Source: Brachypodius melanocephalos
Taxonomy: Eukaryota; Chordata; Aves; Passeriformes; Pycnonotidae
Reading direction: 5' to 3'
Length of the DNA stretch: 64,000 nt
Assembly: GCA_013398615.1 (NCBI GenBank)
Contig: VZSR01000680.1
Coordinates: 355,852-419,851 of the forward strand
The position numbers and the translations under genes are program-made. Below are positions 13,070-25,242 of the stretch, piece by piece (the first letter of the stretch is position 1; every line of letters begins with the position of its first letter). Below the pieces are notes generated by a model. That model did no database searches. It was not told the origin of the DNA and was given only the letters and a program-made list of their open reading frames with translations.

Positions 13070-13122
13070 AAAAAAAAAAAACAAAAAAAACAAAAAACAA
13101 AAAAACAACAACCAACCAACCC
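13070..13122. repeat. A-rich (AAAAC)n/(AACC)n simple repeat
   Basis: An A-run grades into A4-8C units and then CAAC/CCAACC units. Simple repeat; it generates lysine- and asparagine-rich false open frames on both strands. Confidence 0.85.
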
Positions 13123-14295
13123 AAAAATATGTTCCTAAAAATATACCCCAAGCTAATGTCATCATCACAGGAAAGTCACCACAGTGTTTGTCACTGTGTG
13201 TCATCTTCCTGGTGGCCTCAGTGAAGAGGCAGAGCTTGAACAGGGCAGTGGAACTTGCAGATAGTGGAAGTTTTTTGAGGCAGGGCTGTGTGGAGATGAT
13301 TGTGGGGAGGTTGTGGTCAGAGGCAGGACTTTGGTCTTCTCAAGGCTGTCGCTGTGATTTCAGCACTATTAAAATTTGGACAATATTTAAATAAAAATAC
13401 TTTAGTCAAATATAATACAATATGTAAAACTTACTTTATGAGATATTGCATACTATATCATCTATTACTTTCTCTAATGTTGCAAAAGTCTTTGTAAGGG
13501 TGTGTGCTACAGTTCAAGATTTTTATACCTAAAATTTTCTCTTATTAGAATTTTTTGGAAAGGGTTAGTTTAATTCCTGTACATAGAGCTGTTGCCTGCT
13601 TCTGGAATGGTGCACTCACAGTCCTCCCAAATAATGATTCCCAACCATGTTGCTGTAGAAACAAAAATATTGTAGGACTAGTTATGGAAATAGAGAGGAA
13701 GTCAAAGGAATAGTTTAAAAGCAGAATTTTTCTTAGGTCTATCCTATGGAAACTGCAGTAAATATGAAAGTGAATTTAATTGCAGAGTAGGATCTAGGTT
13801 ACTTCACATGGCAACAGGCCCTTTCTTTACTGGTTCTGTCTCTCCACTCAAGACTGGAGCCAAGAACCATAATTTCAGAAGTCTCTGTTAATGTTTGGTG
13901 ATTGCTTCACTGCATTGTTAATAAACAGTTGAATTATGTGGGTTTTTTCCTTTAAAAACACATTTTAAATTTTACTTCAACTAATTAACTAAAGTTTGCG
14001 TAGTCCAAGTAAATCTGATTTTTTTCAAAGAGTCTTTTTCCGTACAGATATTTCCAGGTCTGCTCCTGGAAAAAAATCATCTTATTCCCATCAAAGCTTG
14101 TAGGCAGTTGTTAGTCTGATTTTTGCTTTGTCTTTTCTAATAGTCATGAAACAACTCTTTTGAAGCTGCTTGACACCAGCTAGAAAGTTGTATGTAGATA
14201 AAATTACCAAGAAGAAAATGCTTAAGTCTGTATGGGAATAAACTGGGGGTCACAGTGTTGTAAACTGACCCAAATAAAGCAGAGATTCAAATTCA

Positions 14296-14320
14296 GGTGG
14301 TGATGGTGGTTGTTGTTGTT
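14296..14320. repeat. (GGT/GTT)n trinucleotide tract
   Basis: A short run of GGT and GTT units ending in four GTT. Simple microsatellite. Confidence 0.8.
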
Positions 14321-14700
14321 AATATTACTGTTGGGGTTTTTTTTGTACCTATGCCTGCCCAGGTTGTGATAAATACAGAGAAGTTATAAAGAAAAGCCTC
14401 TTCAAAAAGCCTAGAAATATCTGTGGTCATGGAAAATCCTAAGTTTTGTAGAGTTTGTGAAGGGAGGAGATGGGTCAGAGATAAGGATGAGCAAGTATCA
14501 CTGGTCAAAGCTGGTAGCAGCAAACAAGGGAATGAGCAAAATGAGTATTACTTTTTCCTTGTATTCTGCTGATATAAAGAGGTCAGGGATAACACTCGGT
14601 TCCAGGTTGCTGGGAAAGGCAAAATCATAATGGCGAATATTCTGTAAACAAATGTTAATTGTTCTGATTGTCCTGTGACCTGCCTTTTTGTTCTGGGGTT

Positions 14701-14719
14701 TCACCCTAATTAGGGGTGA
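14701..14719. repeat. Near-perfect palindrome centred on TAATTA
   Basis: TCACCC and GGGTGA arms flank a TAATTA core (14707-14712) with one extra G at 14713. TAATTA is a homeodomain core and the GGGTGA arms resemble nuclear-receptor half sites. Function is unproven. Confidence 0.5.
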
Positions 14720-15194
14720 ATTGAGTGGGGTTGTTCTTTTCTCAGCTCGTGGTCCATGTCTGCTCTATTAATAAATAATATGTGGGTTAGGGAAGGAAGA
14801 TGAAGGACTAGTTTTATGTGATGCTATTCAGTTAATGAATGGTTATTTTGATTACCAAGTAATAAGAGTTAAGCAATTGGTATATTCCAGTTCTTTGTGA
14901 TACTGATGAACAGCTAGTCTAATAGGTCCCACAAAACTTGACCTATCTTTGTACAAGAAAATCTTGAAAACTTATCTTCATTGAGGAAGGAGTTCCCCCC
15001 CGCCCCCTCTTTCTTCAGCACAGATTTGAAAAGCCTGTAGAGATAGTTATCCTTCTAAGAGTAGGATATGACTGAGGAAATTTCTATAGAAAGTATATAA
15101 AGGACACATTTCTGTTTGTTCATTGGATTGCTCAAAAATAATATAGGAAATTGAGGTTTGTCTTCACCAAGTTTGCCTGCATGCAGAGCTCAGC

Positions 15195-15229
15195 AGGAAT
15201 GGAACCAGGAATTCCAGGGAACCAGGAAT
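15195..15229. repeat. Imperfect tandem repeat with 17-bp period
   Basis: GGAACCAGGAAT occurs exactly at 15201-15212 and again at 15218-15229. It is a small local duplication. Confidence 0.75.
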
Positions 15230-16181
15230 GGTTGTCTTTTGAACCTTCATGCATCAGCCTGCTCCTGGTAGTGTCTTACATGTTGCTGCTTTTCCTGGAG
15301 CTCTCTGAGCTGTGGGGCTGGAAAAGTAATTCTGTCAAGTTTAACCAGTAGGAAAAATCTCCTGGTTTTTATGTGTTAAGGATGTTGATTTCAGTATTTG
15401 GTTGTGTGTTTTGTCATTGAAAAATAAAAGAAACTCATATCCATACATGTATTTCATGCTACAAATTGTTTTGGTTAGATTAGATTGATAATAATACACT
15501 GTAATAAAACTTAGGGATGCCAAACCTGGCTAGAAGGACAACCACTCCCCATCTGAGATGAACTTTGGCCTGTGTGAGCACAGGGTATCGTGTCACAAGT
15601 ATGGGCTCAGACTCGCTTATGCTTATTCCTGTTGTGCATCCTACACTTGCACACCTTGTGCCACGATGCATTTCTGCCCTCTCTGCTGAAGGCTTGGGGT
15701 AACACAGTGGCAACTACCACTGCAGCAGGTGCTCAGAGAGAGATCTGAGTTGCCTCATGCTCCTGAACTGTGGAGGTCCAGGAAGGGTTTGGGAAGCCAC
15801 GCTGGCTCCAGTGATGAGTGTGAGTCCCTGAAGCTCTGGGCTGTGTTGTTTTGGGGGAGAGACCACCCTGTCACCAGTGCAGGAAGATCAGGTGCAACTC
15901 CAGAACATCAGGACAGGGTCTAAGTCGTTGAGTAAATGTGTGAGCAACCCTACTCACAGGGTGACAGCTGAAAGCAGAAGCAAATGCAGAGGACTTCTTG
16001 CTCCCAGCGCTGTGCTTGCACTGCTGACTGTGCAAGCATGTTAGGCTGGGGATACAAAAACACTGAGCTGTTTAAACACTCTAGAGAAACAAAAATATGT
16101 AGTTATATCTTTCTCCTAGTTCAATCTTTGTATTGATTTATCATGGTAAGAGGTCCTTCTTTAGTTCTAATAATGTCTACC

Positions 16182-16199
16182 TTTTTTTTTTTTTTTTTT
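16182..16199. repeat. T18 homopolymer
   Basis: A run of 18 T; a simple repeat with no recognisable element body on either side. Confidence 0.9.
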
Positions 16200-16416
16200 G
16201 CTATTGCATATTTCTATGGCAGCTTTTCCACGTGATATATCTTGGGTCACACATTAATTTACACCAGCCTCTGTTCTGCAAAAAAGAGTTCGTGAACTAA
16301 ATAAAAAGGAATGGGGAGGGGGATGTCTAGCAGAGCCCAGGCTTTTGTTTCATGTTTTGGATGTATTTTCTTTTTAAAATAAAATTGTTGATATGCATTT
16401 GCTTTTATTTTCCTAG

Positions 16417-16503
16417 CCTTCCTCTTGCCGATGACCGGGTTCCTGTTTGATCCTGTTTACAAGCTTTCGAAGACTGAAAATAACCCCAACTCCTCTGCAT
16501 TGG
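16417..16503 (+). other. Candidate symmetric exon, 87 nt (weak)
   Basis: The pyrimidine-rich stretch 'gcttttattttcctag' ends at 16416, and a moderate donor (TGG|GTAGGA) begins at 16504. The 87 nt between are open in one frame with phase 1 at both ends. The segment also holds CpGs (16429, 16436, 16469) in otherwise CpG-poor flanks. The in-frame peptide includes FLFDPVYKLSKTENN and matches nothing I can name. If unspliced, the frame runs from 16392 to a TAG at 16560-16562. It could instead be a conserved non-coding site. Confidence 0.18.
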
Positions 16504-16662
16504 GTAGGAAAACAAAGCCATATAAAGACATACTGCAATTACTCTGGAGGGCTGGCAGCTAGGAAGAGTGTGGTACCAAGGAAGAGCTTGTAGAGAAAGA
16601 GGAGAAGGTTACTAGGTTACCACAAAAGACATTAGTGTACTCAGTTTTTCTCACCCACTCTT

Positions 16663-16689
16663 GGGCTGGGGAGGAGGGGGAAGAGTGGG
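16663..16689 (+). other. G-quadruplex motif
   Basis: Four G-runs of at least three can be chosen with loops of 2, 6 and 6 nt, using GGG, GGGG, the last three of GGGGG, and GGG. This fits the usual G3+N1-7 rule on the + strand. Whether it forms in vivo is unknown. Confidence 0.5.
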
Positions 16690-19600
16690 CATGTCAGCAA
16701 GTAAATAAGCATTCTCCAGTGTGTGTATTCTCAGTGTAAATATTTTAAGTTTGTCTGTACTTTCTGTTACTCATTCAAACGGCTTTGCAGTTGTACTTCG
16801 ATCTATGCAAAACATTCAATAAGATAACTGTGGAAGATTTTTGGGTCTGGATTGTTGTTTGGTTTGGGGGTTATTTTTTGGTTTTGTGGCTATATGTGCA
16901 ATGTTTTAGTAGTATTGCTGTGTAAATATCTGTATCCCAAGTACTAAATTTTTTACAAATGTGATGTTTCTTGTCATCAGGGAGACTGGATGCGGAAGAA
17001 TCTGGTTAAATGGTTTTGGCCTGGCAGGAGATTCAGATGCAGATAATCCCATCAGTTATAGTGTCTCCTTGATCCTGATGCCAAAATGATTTTTGCTTTT
17101 ATATATTCTTTATATAAATTCGTAGCTCTGTAGACTGATATTATAGAGTTATATCACTGCCTGAGTTCAGTACTTTTCCTATTAGACAAACAAATTCCTG
17201 ACAGCCAGTTCTAATCTTGCTTCATATGGGAATCAAGGACAAGATACTTCTTCATGTAATGAGATATAACTAGGAAGGAGGGAGGCTTCAGGAGGGGGTT
17301 GTACCAAGAGGGGGAATTACTTCATCACCTGTCTTTCTAATTGAAGATTCTTGTCAATGATGCTTATTTGCTAAACTCGTGAGACTCGAGACTCGTCCTT
17401 GCCCTGTCACAAGTGCATTTAAGAGGCATTTTTGGCATGTGCTTTGGTGTGTTGTGCACCTGCAGGGACCCTTTATTAAAAACGTTTTATCACCTCACCC
17501 TTGAGGTGTGGCTCTTGATTTTAGGGGCTGAAGAGGCAACAACCCTGTAGTAGTTTTTGTGCTTAATCTGATTTCCATAAAGAGTAAATGTTTGCAGAAT
17601 TAAGGCTTCAAAGACAAGCACTTCCTTTCGGTAGCCTTGTTTTTATCCTTGTTACTGTGGACTTCAGGAAGCAGAGTTGAGGTTGCCATTCTTGAGTGTG
17701 ATGAGTTTGTCACGGGGTTAGGTGTCACCTGTCTTTGACCAGGCTGCTCTTGTGTTTCTTGCACCATGAGTGGCAATTGCTAAAACATCAGGGTTAGAAA
17801 TGCGGCTGTGGTGACAGGGAACACCACATCCAGTTTTCCTGGGTGGAAATGAGGAGAAGGTGTGGAAGGCAGTCAAGAGCCAGAGCTGTGCAATTGAGAT
17901 TTTAGGCCTGGCTAAGATAAAACCCAGAGACAGCCTTCTTGATTTTGGTATGGTTTTGTCAACACGCAGAGGGCTTATCCACATGTTCTTTTTCAGGGGA
18001 AAAAAAAAAAATTTCTAGTTAAATTTGAACGCAGGATTATGTGAATGATTGATAATATTGTGGTGTAAATCGATGCTTTTCTGCTTCGTGGTGAGGCCTT
18101 AGACACACATCTGAGATGACAGTCAAGTCATGGTATTTTAACATGATTGATTCAGATATGGAGAAGTTGTACGATTCATTTATATCTTTCTAAATGCCAG
18201 AAGTCAGTTGTGACATTCTCATCTTTTCCTCTTCTAAATAAGCTTATCAAAGAAGAAATCACTAATTTGCCAGGCAGTGCTTAATAATCAAGGAGGTTAA
18301 ACTTCTATTTTACAGAAAAAAAAATCTTTTTCTGAGTTGCCGGATGATTTTTAAGTAACAAAAGATTGCTATGTACTGAGCACTTAATTTTTTAAAAATT
18401 ATTTTTATTTTTTAAGGCCTCGATTCTGAGAATGGTCACTAGCCTTTGAGAACTGAGCTACTTTGTTGACAAATCTGTCCTCTAAATTGAACAGCATTTA
18501 TTAGAACTTTATGCTGCAGATTCTGACTTTTTAATGTGGGTGGTGGTATCAAAAAAAAGTCTGATGAATTTGAAGCTGATTTTAAAAGGTCTGCCACCTG
18601 TAGATAAAAATGTGCATTATCACACATGGTAATTATCAAGATCAAAGGCTGTGATATGATCCATTGACCTTTTGAAATCAAAACACTTACTATAAAGACA
18701 AAAAAGGCACTGATTTCCCAATCTGTGTTAACATAGGACATATCTGTATGTTCAGCTGTATTGATACACTGTAATATAGCTACAGGAGAAAAGAGACTTT
18801 GAATTATGTTAGACCCAAATTTCCTATCATTTCCTCTGCAGACTTACAAAGATCCTGCTATTTTTGTATGTGTTGAGAAACTTTTTTTTTTTTTTAAATC
18901 TAATGATATAGATTGCTAAAAATATTCAGGTGTCTGAGACAGCAGCAAAACATCTCTGAGCCACCCTACAAAAATAAACTAGTTTTGTGCATGCAGGATG
19001 AAGAAGCAAGTGTACAGGAACAGACTTCAGCTCCAGGCTCTTTTTTTTTTTTTTCAGGGGCGTTTGCAATAGGGGAGGGGAGGAACAACCCAGCAACTAT
19101 CATTGTAAAAATTATGAAAAGCACTTTGATGGTTCTTTTTAAAGTCACTTCACTAAACAGGGGCCAAAGCAAAAGCCTGAAAGGCAGCTTGTAGTTGGCT
19201 TTTAACAACCTCAGCCCCTTGCTGCTGTTTGCAGTTGAGAACAAGTGCCTGTGCACACAGGAATGCTGAGAAAAGACTAAAGGGAAATAAAAGACACGAA
19301 GGAAGGATTTTCTGTTTTCATCTGAGTACTTGGAAGACCAAGCAAGTGAAGAAGCAGCAATTTTAGCTAAGCTAATGTAATAGAAGACCATTGCACCCAA
19401 ACTGTCTCAGCAGAACTTCCTGCATAATTAGATTGTAAATCTTCTCAACTGAGGAAGTTTTGCCCAGGGTCAGATTGTCTAAGTAATAATCCATTCTACA
19501 TAAATTAGAAGATTTGAACTGCTGGGATACATTATTACATTAGTTTTGGTTTTTTATTCTTAATATAACTAAGGAGAACAAATGCAACAATTCTTTCTAT

Positions 19601-21318
19601 TTTTTTAAAAATTATCTTATGTCTCTTTAGCTTTTGTTTACCTCAGAAGGCCTTTCTTGTAGGTTTAGGGATTTTTCCTGAGCAATGATGATGAAGTTGT
19701 TATACAGGCAAAATACTAAATTTTTAATGCACTTCAGAAAGTGACACCACAGAATCCTTTGGCCAGGTGATATCACTTCTTTAGGGAAGATTTTAGTCAG
19801 AGATCCTGCTGCACTTTTTGTGCTGTTGAAGTTTTATCTTCCACTGTGACCCCCTTTTTCTGGAAAGAATAAAAATACATTTTTGGGGTAAAATTAATGG
19901 GTCAAAATTTACTAAAAACTAGTTTAAAACAGGTAGGGGTTTCAGTTAATAGTTCAATTTTTTGAGAAAAGGAAGATTGTGGGTACTTCACATGCATATA
20001 CAGCTATATATAAAAGTGATGGGGTAAATCCTGAAGTTCTTATTCAGGCAAAAATTGCCATTGAAATATCAGTATTTGATCTGCTTGAAGAAAGCCAAGT
20101 TTGCAGTAATGCACAGATGAATTGATATGGTTTGGACTTGTCATTGTGTGTTTGAGAGGTGCTGGTTTTTTGGTGTTGGTACATTTGACTTTCATTATAA
20201 AATGGAGAAATAGCCAACTGCTCAGGAGAGCCTTGTGCAAATAAAACAGCTTTGGGGCTAAATTCTCTTCTTGCTGAAAATTCATAATGATGCATAATGG
20301 TAATTTATTTTTTTATAAAGACAAGAAGGAAACTATCTGGGGTGAGAGGTACTAAACTCCTCAATTCCCATCTGCTTACTGTGCTCAAGGGTGGAAAGAG
20401 TATGAAGTGGAATTGATAATTCTGTGTTTTCAAATACAGGAGTATTTTGCTGTGAGCTGTCTGCTGAGTTTGTGATCAGCCTGCTCTGCAGAGCACTGGC
20501 ACCTGAAAGCAAAGCATAACTTTGGGTGGAAATGGCAAGTGCTCTCTAAAGTCCTGGAAACAGGGATACTCCCAGACCTACAGATAGCTGCTCACCTTTC
20601 CCTCAAGTGCTGTGCAAGGAGCAGAATTGAATTTATTATTCATTCAAGTTATTATTTAGCTATCATGCTGGGAGACACCAGTGGGCAATAATAAAAAAAA
20701 TAATACTTTAGAAGATATGAGGGGGGGAAAAAAAAAGGATCTGTGAAAGCCCTTTCACACTGGCATTTTGGGGAAACACCTTATCTTTTGGGTGCTCTTG
20801 GAAACATTACAAGAGCACTGCAATCCAGGAGGTAAACCTTTATTTCTTTGTTCCTTTTACTTAAAATTCAAACTTGCCCTCATTGCTGCCATTATAATCT
20901 TTATAAAATTACTTCAACGTATTTAAATTTTTTTGGGGGGGTTCCTCGGGAACATCAGATGTAAAAAAAAAAATTAGAAATCAGACCTCAAGACTACTTT
21001 TGAGGCAGAAATAATCCAACCATTATTTCTGGTGTAAAAGGTTTGTGAATAGCATCATTTGCCTAGAAGCTGTTTTCCAACCTAATAACTCCTGGAATAA
21101 TGACCTAAAACTGTTTCCAAGAGGATTAAGGCCCATATAACTATTAGGAAGTATAAGTTTCTGAAAAAGCTTCTTTCTGATTGGTGGAGAGGTGAATTCT
21201 GATTTAGGTTAAAGCTGCTTGCTTATGAGAATCAGTTTCAATCTCTCTGAAGTCAAAAGTGTTGGAGTAATCTTCTAGAGAAGGATTGTCTGAGGGTTTT
21301 TTTTTTTTTCCCTCTCTT
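16690..21318. other. Non-coding, apparently single-copy sequence
   Basis: No gene, RNA or interspersed repeat was recognised. It holds several A/T runs (18001-18011, 18883-18895, 19041-19054) and the exact tandem GAGACTC x2 at 17381-17394 in a small CpG cluster. The 144-codon frame at 18966-19400 on the - strand translates the T-run as a lysine block and is rejected. Confidence 0.55.
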
Positions 21319-21353
21319 TATATATGTAATATATATGTGTATATATAGATATT
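21319..21353. repeat. (AT)n microsatellite
   Basis: Interrupted AT/GTAT dinucleotide tract of about 35 bp. Confidence 0.8.
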
Positions 21354-21359
21354 ACTTAT

Positions 21360-21840
21360 GGCAATAATGACCTGGGAGATGGTCATTTAAAAGGGTTTTT
21401 AATCCGTTTGGGAGGGGCTTTTTAATCTTCTGCTGTGGTGTGCCTTGAGCAAAAGCTGTTCGAAATGGGCTGAGGCTGCAGCTGAACACTTGGCTTGTTG
21501 GTTAATCATCACTTGAACACTCTTCATTGGAGAGACTGTGCAACAGAATTTATTATCTGTAATGATGCTGGTGTGTTTTTAGGGTTGTGCTCATGTTGGA
21601 TGTTCTGTGCTCTTGTTAATTGCTTTTTCAGCTAGTTTGGCCTGTAAAAGGGAGGGAGGAGAAAACATGGGCTGGGGGATGATTTGGGAATATCCAAGGT
21701 ACAGGGGTCAGGCATTATGCATTAGAGGAATCCATGGATTTGCAGCTGAATCCGTTTGATAAAGAGCTGCTTGCTGAGTTGTACTTTTTAATTGGCAAAT
21801 CTTCCCAACCATGCACCAGAATGCACTGGTGGCAGGAGTT
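21360..21840. promoter_or_regulatory. Candidate conserved non-coding element
   Basis: About 480 bp without simple repeats or a long open frame. It is rich in short homeodomain cores (GTTAATCATC near 21501, GTTAATTG near 21617, TTTAATTGG near 21788). The composition resembles vertebrate conserved elements. There is no alignment, so this is inference only. Confidence 0.28.
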
Positions 21841-21848
21841 CACCACAG

Positions 21849-21875
21849 AAATAAATAAAACAAATTTATTTATTT
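21849..21875. repeat. Inverted repeat: AAATAAATAAA / TTTATTTATTT
   Basis: Two perfect 11-bp arms are separated by 5 nt. It is a tetranucleotide (AAAT)n tract meeting its complement and can form a hairpin. It probably has a simple-repeat origin. Confidence 0.75.
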
Positions 21876-24179
21876 ATTTTTACAGAAAGCAGTGAGTTCA
21901 CACTGAAATGGCTGTTAACCACCTATTGCTTTTCACCTTCTTGAATTAACCAGAGCTAATGCCAGAGCTTCTGGCTGGATCACAGAAATGTCTCAGCAGA
22001 TCACACTGAAAACCCGAAATCATCAGAGAGTTCAGCCAGCTTTATCCTAGGGTGCCTTCCTTGCCAGCAGTTGGGATTGGTTTACATCTGTCCCAAGAGC
22101 ATACTCATGTGAGAGGGTGGAATAAACATCTGGTATTAGCAAAGGAAAATAGAATTGTTTTATTTACCTGGGGAATTACTATCACTGGCCATTCAGAAAT
22201 CTGTAATAATGTGCGTGTGCTGTATTCATTTTGACCTTTAGAGCAATTTGGCCTTGTGTGCAATTTAAAGGTGATTTAGCAGAGTTTCTCACTAATAAGG
22301 TAACAATAAGATTTGGCTGTTGAATCTTCTTGTTATCCAAGATAGAGCCAGTTTTGTGGGACACTGAAATCCATCTTTAAAAAATGCAGAAGGAATATAA
22401 TCAGTGGTGGTACTTAGCACGCAGCTGAACTGGGCCCAGTTATGAAAAAATCACTCTGATTTTTTACAGTGGCTGACTGCAGCCACAATAGAGAAAAGTG
22501 AATAAGTGTTTTCTGATTAGATCTGTGGCCAAATTCTTATTTCTGATGCGGGGTGCACAGTGCCAAAAATCTGATGCATATGCTTATGAAATATTTTTCT
22601 GGTTCTATATGTACTATAAATACATTCCACATGGCTTTATACAAAGCTCTCTGTTATTTCAGTAAGTCACAAGCTACTAAGCCAGATCCAAAGAAGCTGA
22701 AGCTCTGAATAAGGTTCTTTAACATTTTATGACTTTGAAACGCTGGTTTAGAGTATATTTGCTTCATTAATTTGTGGCTTTGATCTCAGTTGGGTAAGCA
22801 TTGAAAAGATAGGCAAAATTTAATGGGGGAAAAAAAACAACCCTCACCCTTTTCACAAAGGTCTCTTGTTGCCCTTAAGTTAACAGACTGAAGAAAGTTC
22901 CTTTCATTTTCAGTAGTCTAGGTTCTGATTTTGAACCAGGAATATGTAGTCTTAAAATACATCATTTAAGGAATGCTGTTGCTGAAGATCTTTTTTGGTG
23001 GGACCGGGTTTGGCAAAATTGCTTGCCTGGGGCGAACAGGAGTTTCTCCTGGAATTTTTAGAGGAAAAAAATATCTGTGCTTCCTCTACTCCCAGCTATG
23101 TAGTATGACCTTCCCTAGCCCCAGACAGGTCTGTCCAGTGGCCCAGGAGCTCCTTGGAGTGTTCCCAAGTGACAGCAAAATTAACTCTGGCTACTGCCTT
23201 GCTGGCTTCCCTTTTTTATATTAAAACTTCCAGCATTACAATTAAAAAGATGAGGAGACAGAATGGGTTAGCTGCAGAGAAAGGGTTTGTTAAACCTGAG
23301 CAGAAAGCTCTGAGATGAACTGCAGAGCTTGTTGCAGCAACAGGTTGCTCTAGTTGCTCTGTGTTTGTTTGGTTTTCTTTTCAATGACCATTTATATAGT
23401 CAGGCACCAGAGTAAATTCAAGTTAAATGAGAGAACACTTTTTTTTCCCTCCCATCCCTTTTATTTCCTGCCCAGAAGCAGCTTGGAAAGTGGAAACCAA
23501 TGGAAAGTGCAGCCTTGTGCCCAGGACTGGTGATACAAATACAGTATCAGCCCGTTTGTTTGCTTTGTCCTTTGCTAATTGGGCCTCCCTACTGTACCTT
23601 TCCCACATTCCTGAGTTTTTATCCTTTGTAGCACTGAGAGAGAGTAGAGTTCACTCCCTGCCACGTATCTGTGGCCATCAAATCAATGGCAGGTGTGAGG
23701 AAGGCTTTGGACATCCCTTATTCCTGTGTAACAGCATAGAGATGGCTGGGTTGGGGAATTCAGGGCTTTGGGAGTGCATATATGGGCACAGAAAGATTTG
23801 GGAGCAGAGATAGCAAAGCTGGGCTTGGAGACCTCAGCAGTGGCAGCCAGAACAGATGTTCTGCATCCCTTTCCTCAGTTAGGAGGGGAAAGGAGCATCA
23901 GAGGGCACTGACATCTGCTTTTTGGTCAGCCTCCCTAAACTCTGGGGAAAGAGGTAAAGGTGAAGATGGTAATTTTGTAAAGTCTGGTGTTTTGTGAGTT
24001 GGGCAGAAGATCCTCTGTTGATGGGGCTGGGGACTGCTGAGCCGCTCAGAAAATCAGGTCTCTTTGCAGCCCCCCAAGGTGGGTGCCCCAGGCTGAAGCC
24101 CCTGAAGCCTCCAGCTGCTCCTGAGGCATGGGATGGGAACCTCGAAAGGAAAAAGGAAAGGGGGCATTCAGCAAGTGGA
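21876..24179. other. Non-coding sequence
   Basis: No gene or interspersed repeat was recognised. Open frames of 80-130 codons (for example 23427-23813 on + and 23879-24220 on -) overlap on opposite strands and match no family I know. Confidence 0.55.
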
Positions 24180-24470
24180 ACTCCTAAGACAGGAGAGCCG
24201 TCGGCTTCTGATCTCCACACCTTGGAAAGGGTTAATGCCGAGGTGCTCTATTGTATTAATGATGGTTGTGTCTCCACAGGCCCGTTGGGCTCTTTCAGGG
24301 GCCTCTCTAAACAATGAGTGCAGTGAGGCTGTTCTGTCTAATTACTCCAAGACAGGGATGCTAAAGAGGAATTAATGACAGTTGACAAGTGCAATTAATA
24401 ATTATAGCAAAGCTGGGAGTCATGCAGCAGGCAGATGACAATAACAGGGTAACTGTACATGACAGCTTTC
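24180..24470. promoter_or_regulatory. Candidate conserved enhancer with TALE-type sites
   Basis: It contains two TGACAG sites (24376-24381 and 24460-24465), the MEIS/PREP homeodomain core. One sits in a TGACAGTTGAC context next to an ATTAATAATTATAG homeodomain cluster (24393-24406). CpGs at 24199-24202, 24239 and 24282 are retained. A paired TALE and homeodomain layout is typical of developmental enhancers. Conservation is inferred. Confidence 0.4.
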
Positions 24471-25189
24471 ATCCGTTCCCCCCTGCCCCTCCTGCTTCTC
24501 CTTTCTTTTACCCTTTCATGTGAGCTGCTGCATGAGCCAGGCCAGGACCCGTGTGGACAAGGAAGGAGAAGATCTACTTCCAGAGATTTGTCCAATTTCT
24601 AACCTGGCTCTTCCCCGCCCCACCCTATCCCTCCTAAGGAAAAGTAAATTTAAAAAAAAAAAAAATTACAAAAATTATCAACAGCACCAACTTAGCAGCA
24701 CAGGCTTCTGTTAGCTTTCACGGTCAGGTGTTGACAAGACTACTTAAAATTCATGTTGTGAGATTGGAGGGAGAAGGGGACAGGGAAAGGCAGCAGCAAG
24801 CTGGAGTTGAAGTGGGATTTCCATATCAAAGGCCAGGCCTTTGGCTCTGAATGGTAATTAAAGTACCCAGATTTCATCTCCTTGGTCAGCTCATGAAAAG
24901 GAAAAAAAAATTAGAGAGAGGATTTTTTCACTCCCTTTAGACTACAGTACAGCAAGCAGTAAATTAAATGAAAGTTGAGCTAAAAGGTGCCTAACGCTTC
25001 AATCTTTTGCATCTAATAAAATCTATGATGTTTTTAAAGCATTTATTCAGTTCACATCTTCATCTTGCTGTGATTATAAAGAATATCATGTCTGCTTACA
25101 TTTACTGGGCACACATCTTGGCCTTCCCAGGGTTGTAAAAGGATTTCACTTTTCATTATGTTGCTGTTGTGTTATGGCCTTTTGGCTTT

Positions 25190-25242
25190 AAAAAAAAAAA
25201 AAAAAAAGGCTGGGGGGAGAGGAAAGGAAAGGAAAAAAAAAA
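25190..25242. repeat. A18 run plus (GGAAA)n purine tract
   Basis: Eighteen A, then a G-rich purine stretch with GGAAA units, then ten A. Simple purine repeat. Confidence 0.85.

Larger units (their letters stand above)
12196..16416. other. Non-coding sequence with small simple repeats
   Basis: No gene or interspersed repeat was recognised. It contains the A/C-rich tract at 13070-13122, the GTT-rich tract at 14296-14320, the TAATTA near-palindrome at 14701-14719, the 17-bp-period repeat at 15195-15229 and the T18 run at 16182-16199. Confidence 0.55.

Noticed and set aside
18966..19400. 144-codon frame on - strand with a hydrophobic part
   Set aside because: The lysine-rich part is the T14 run at 19041-19054 read backwards, and no family fits.
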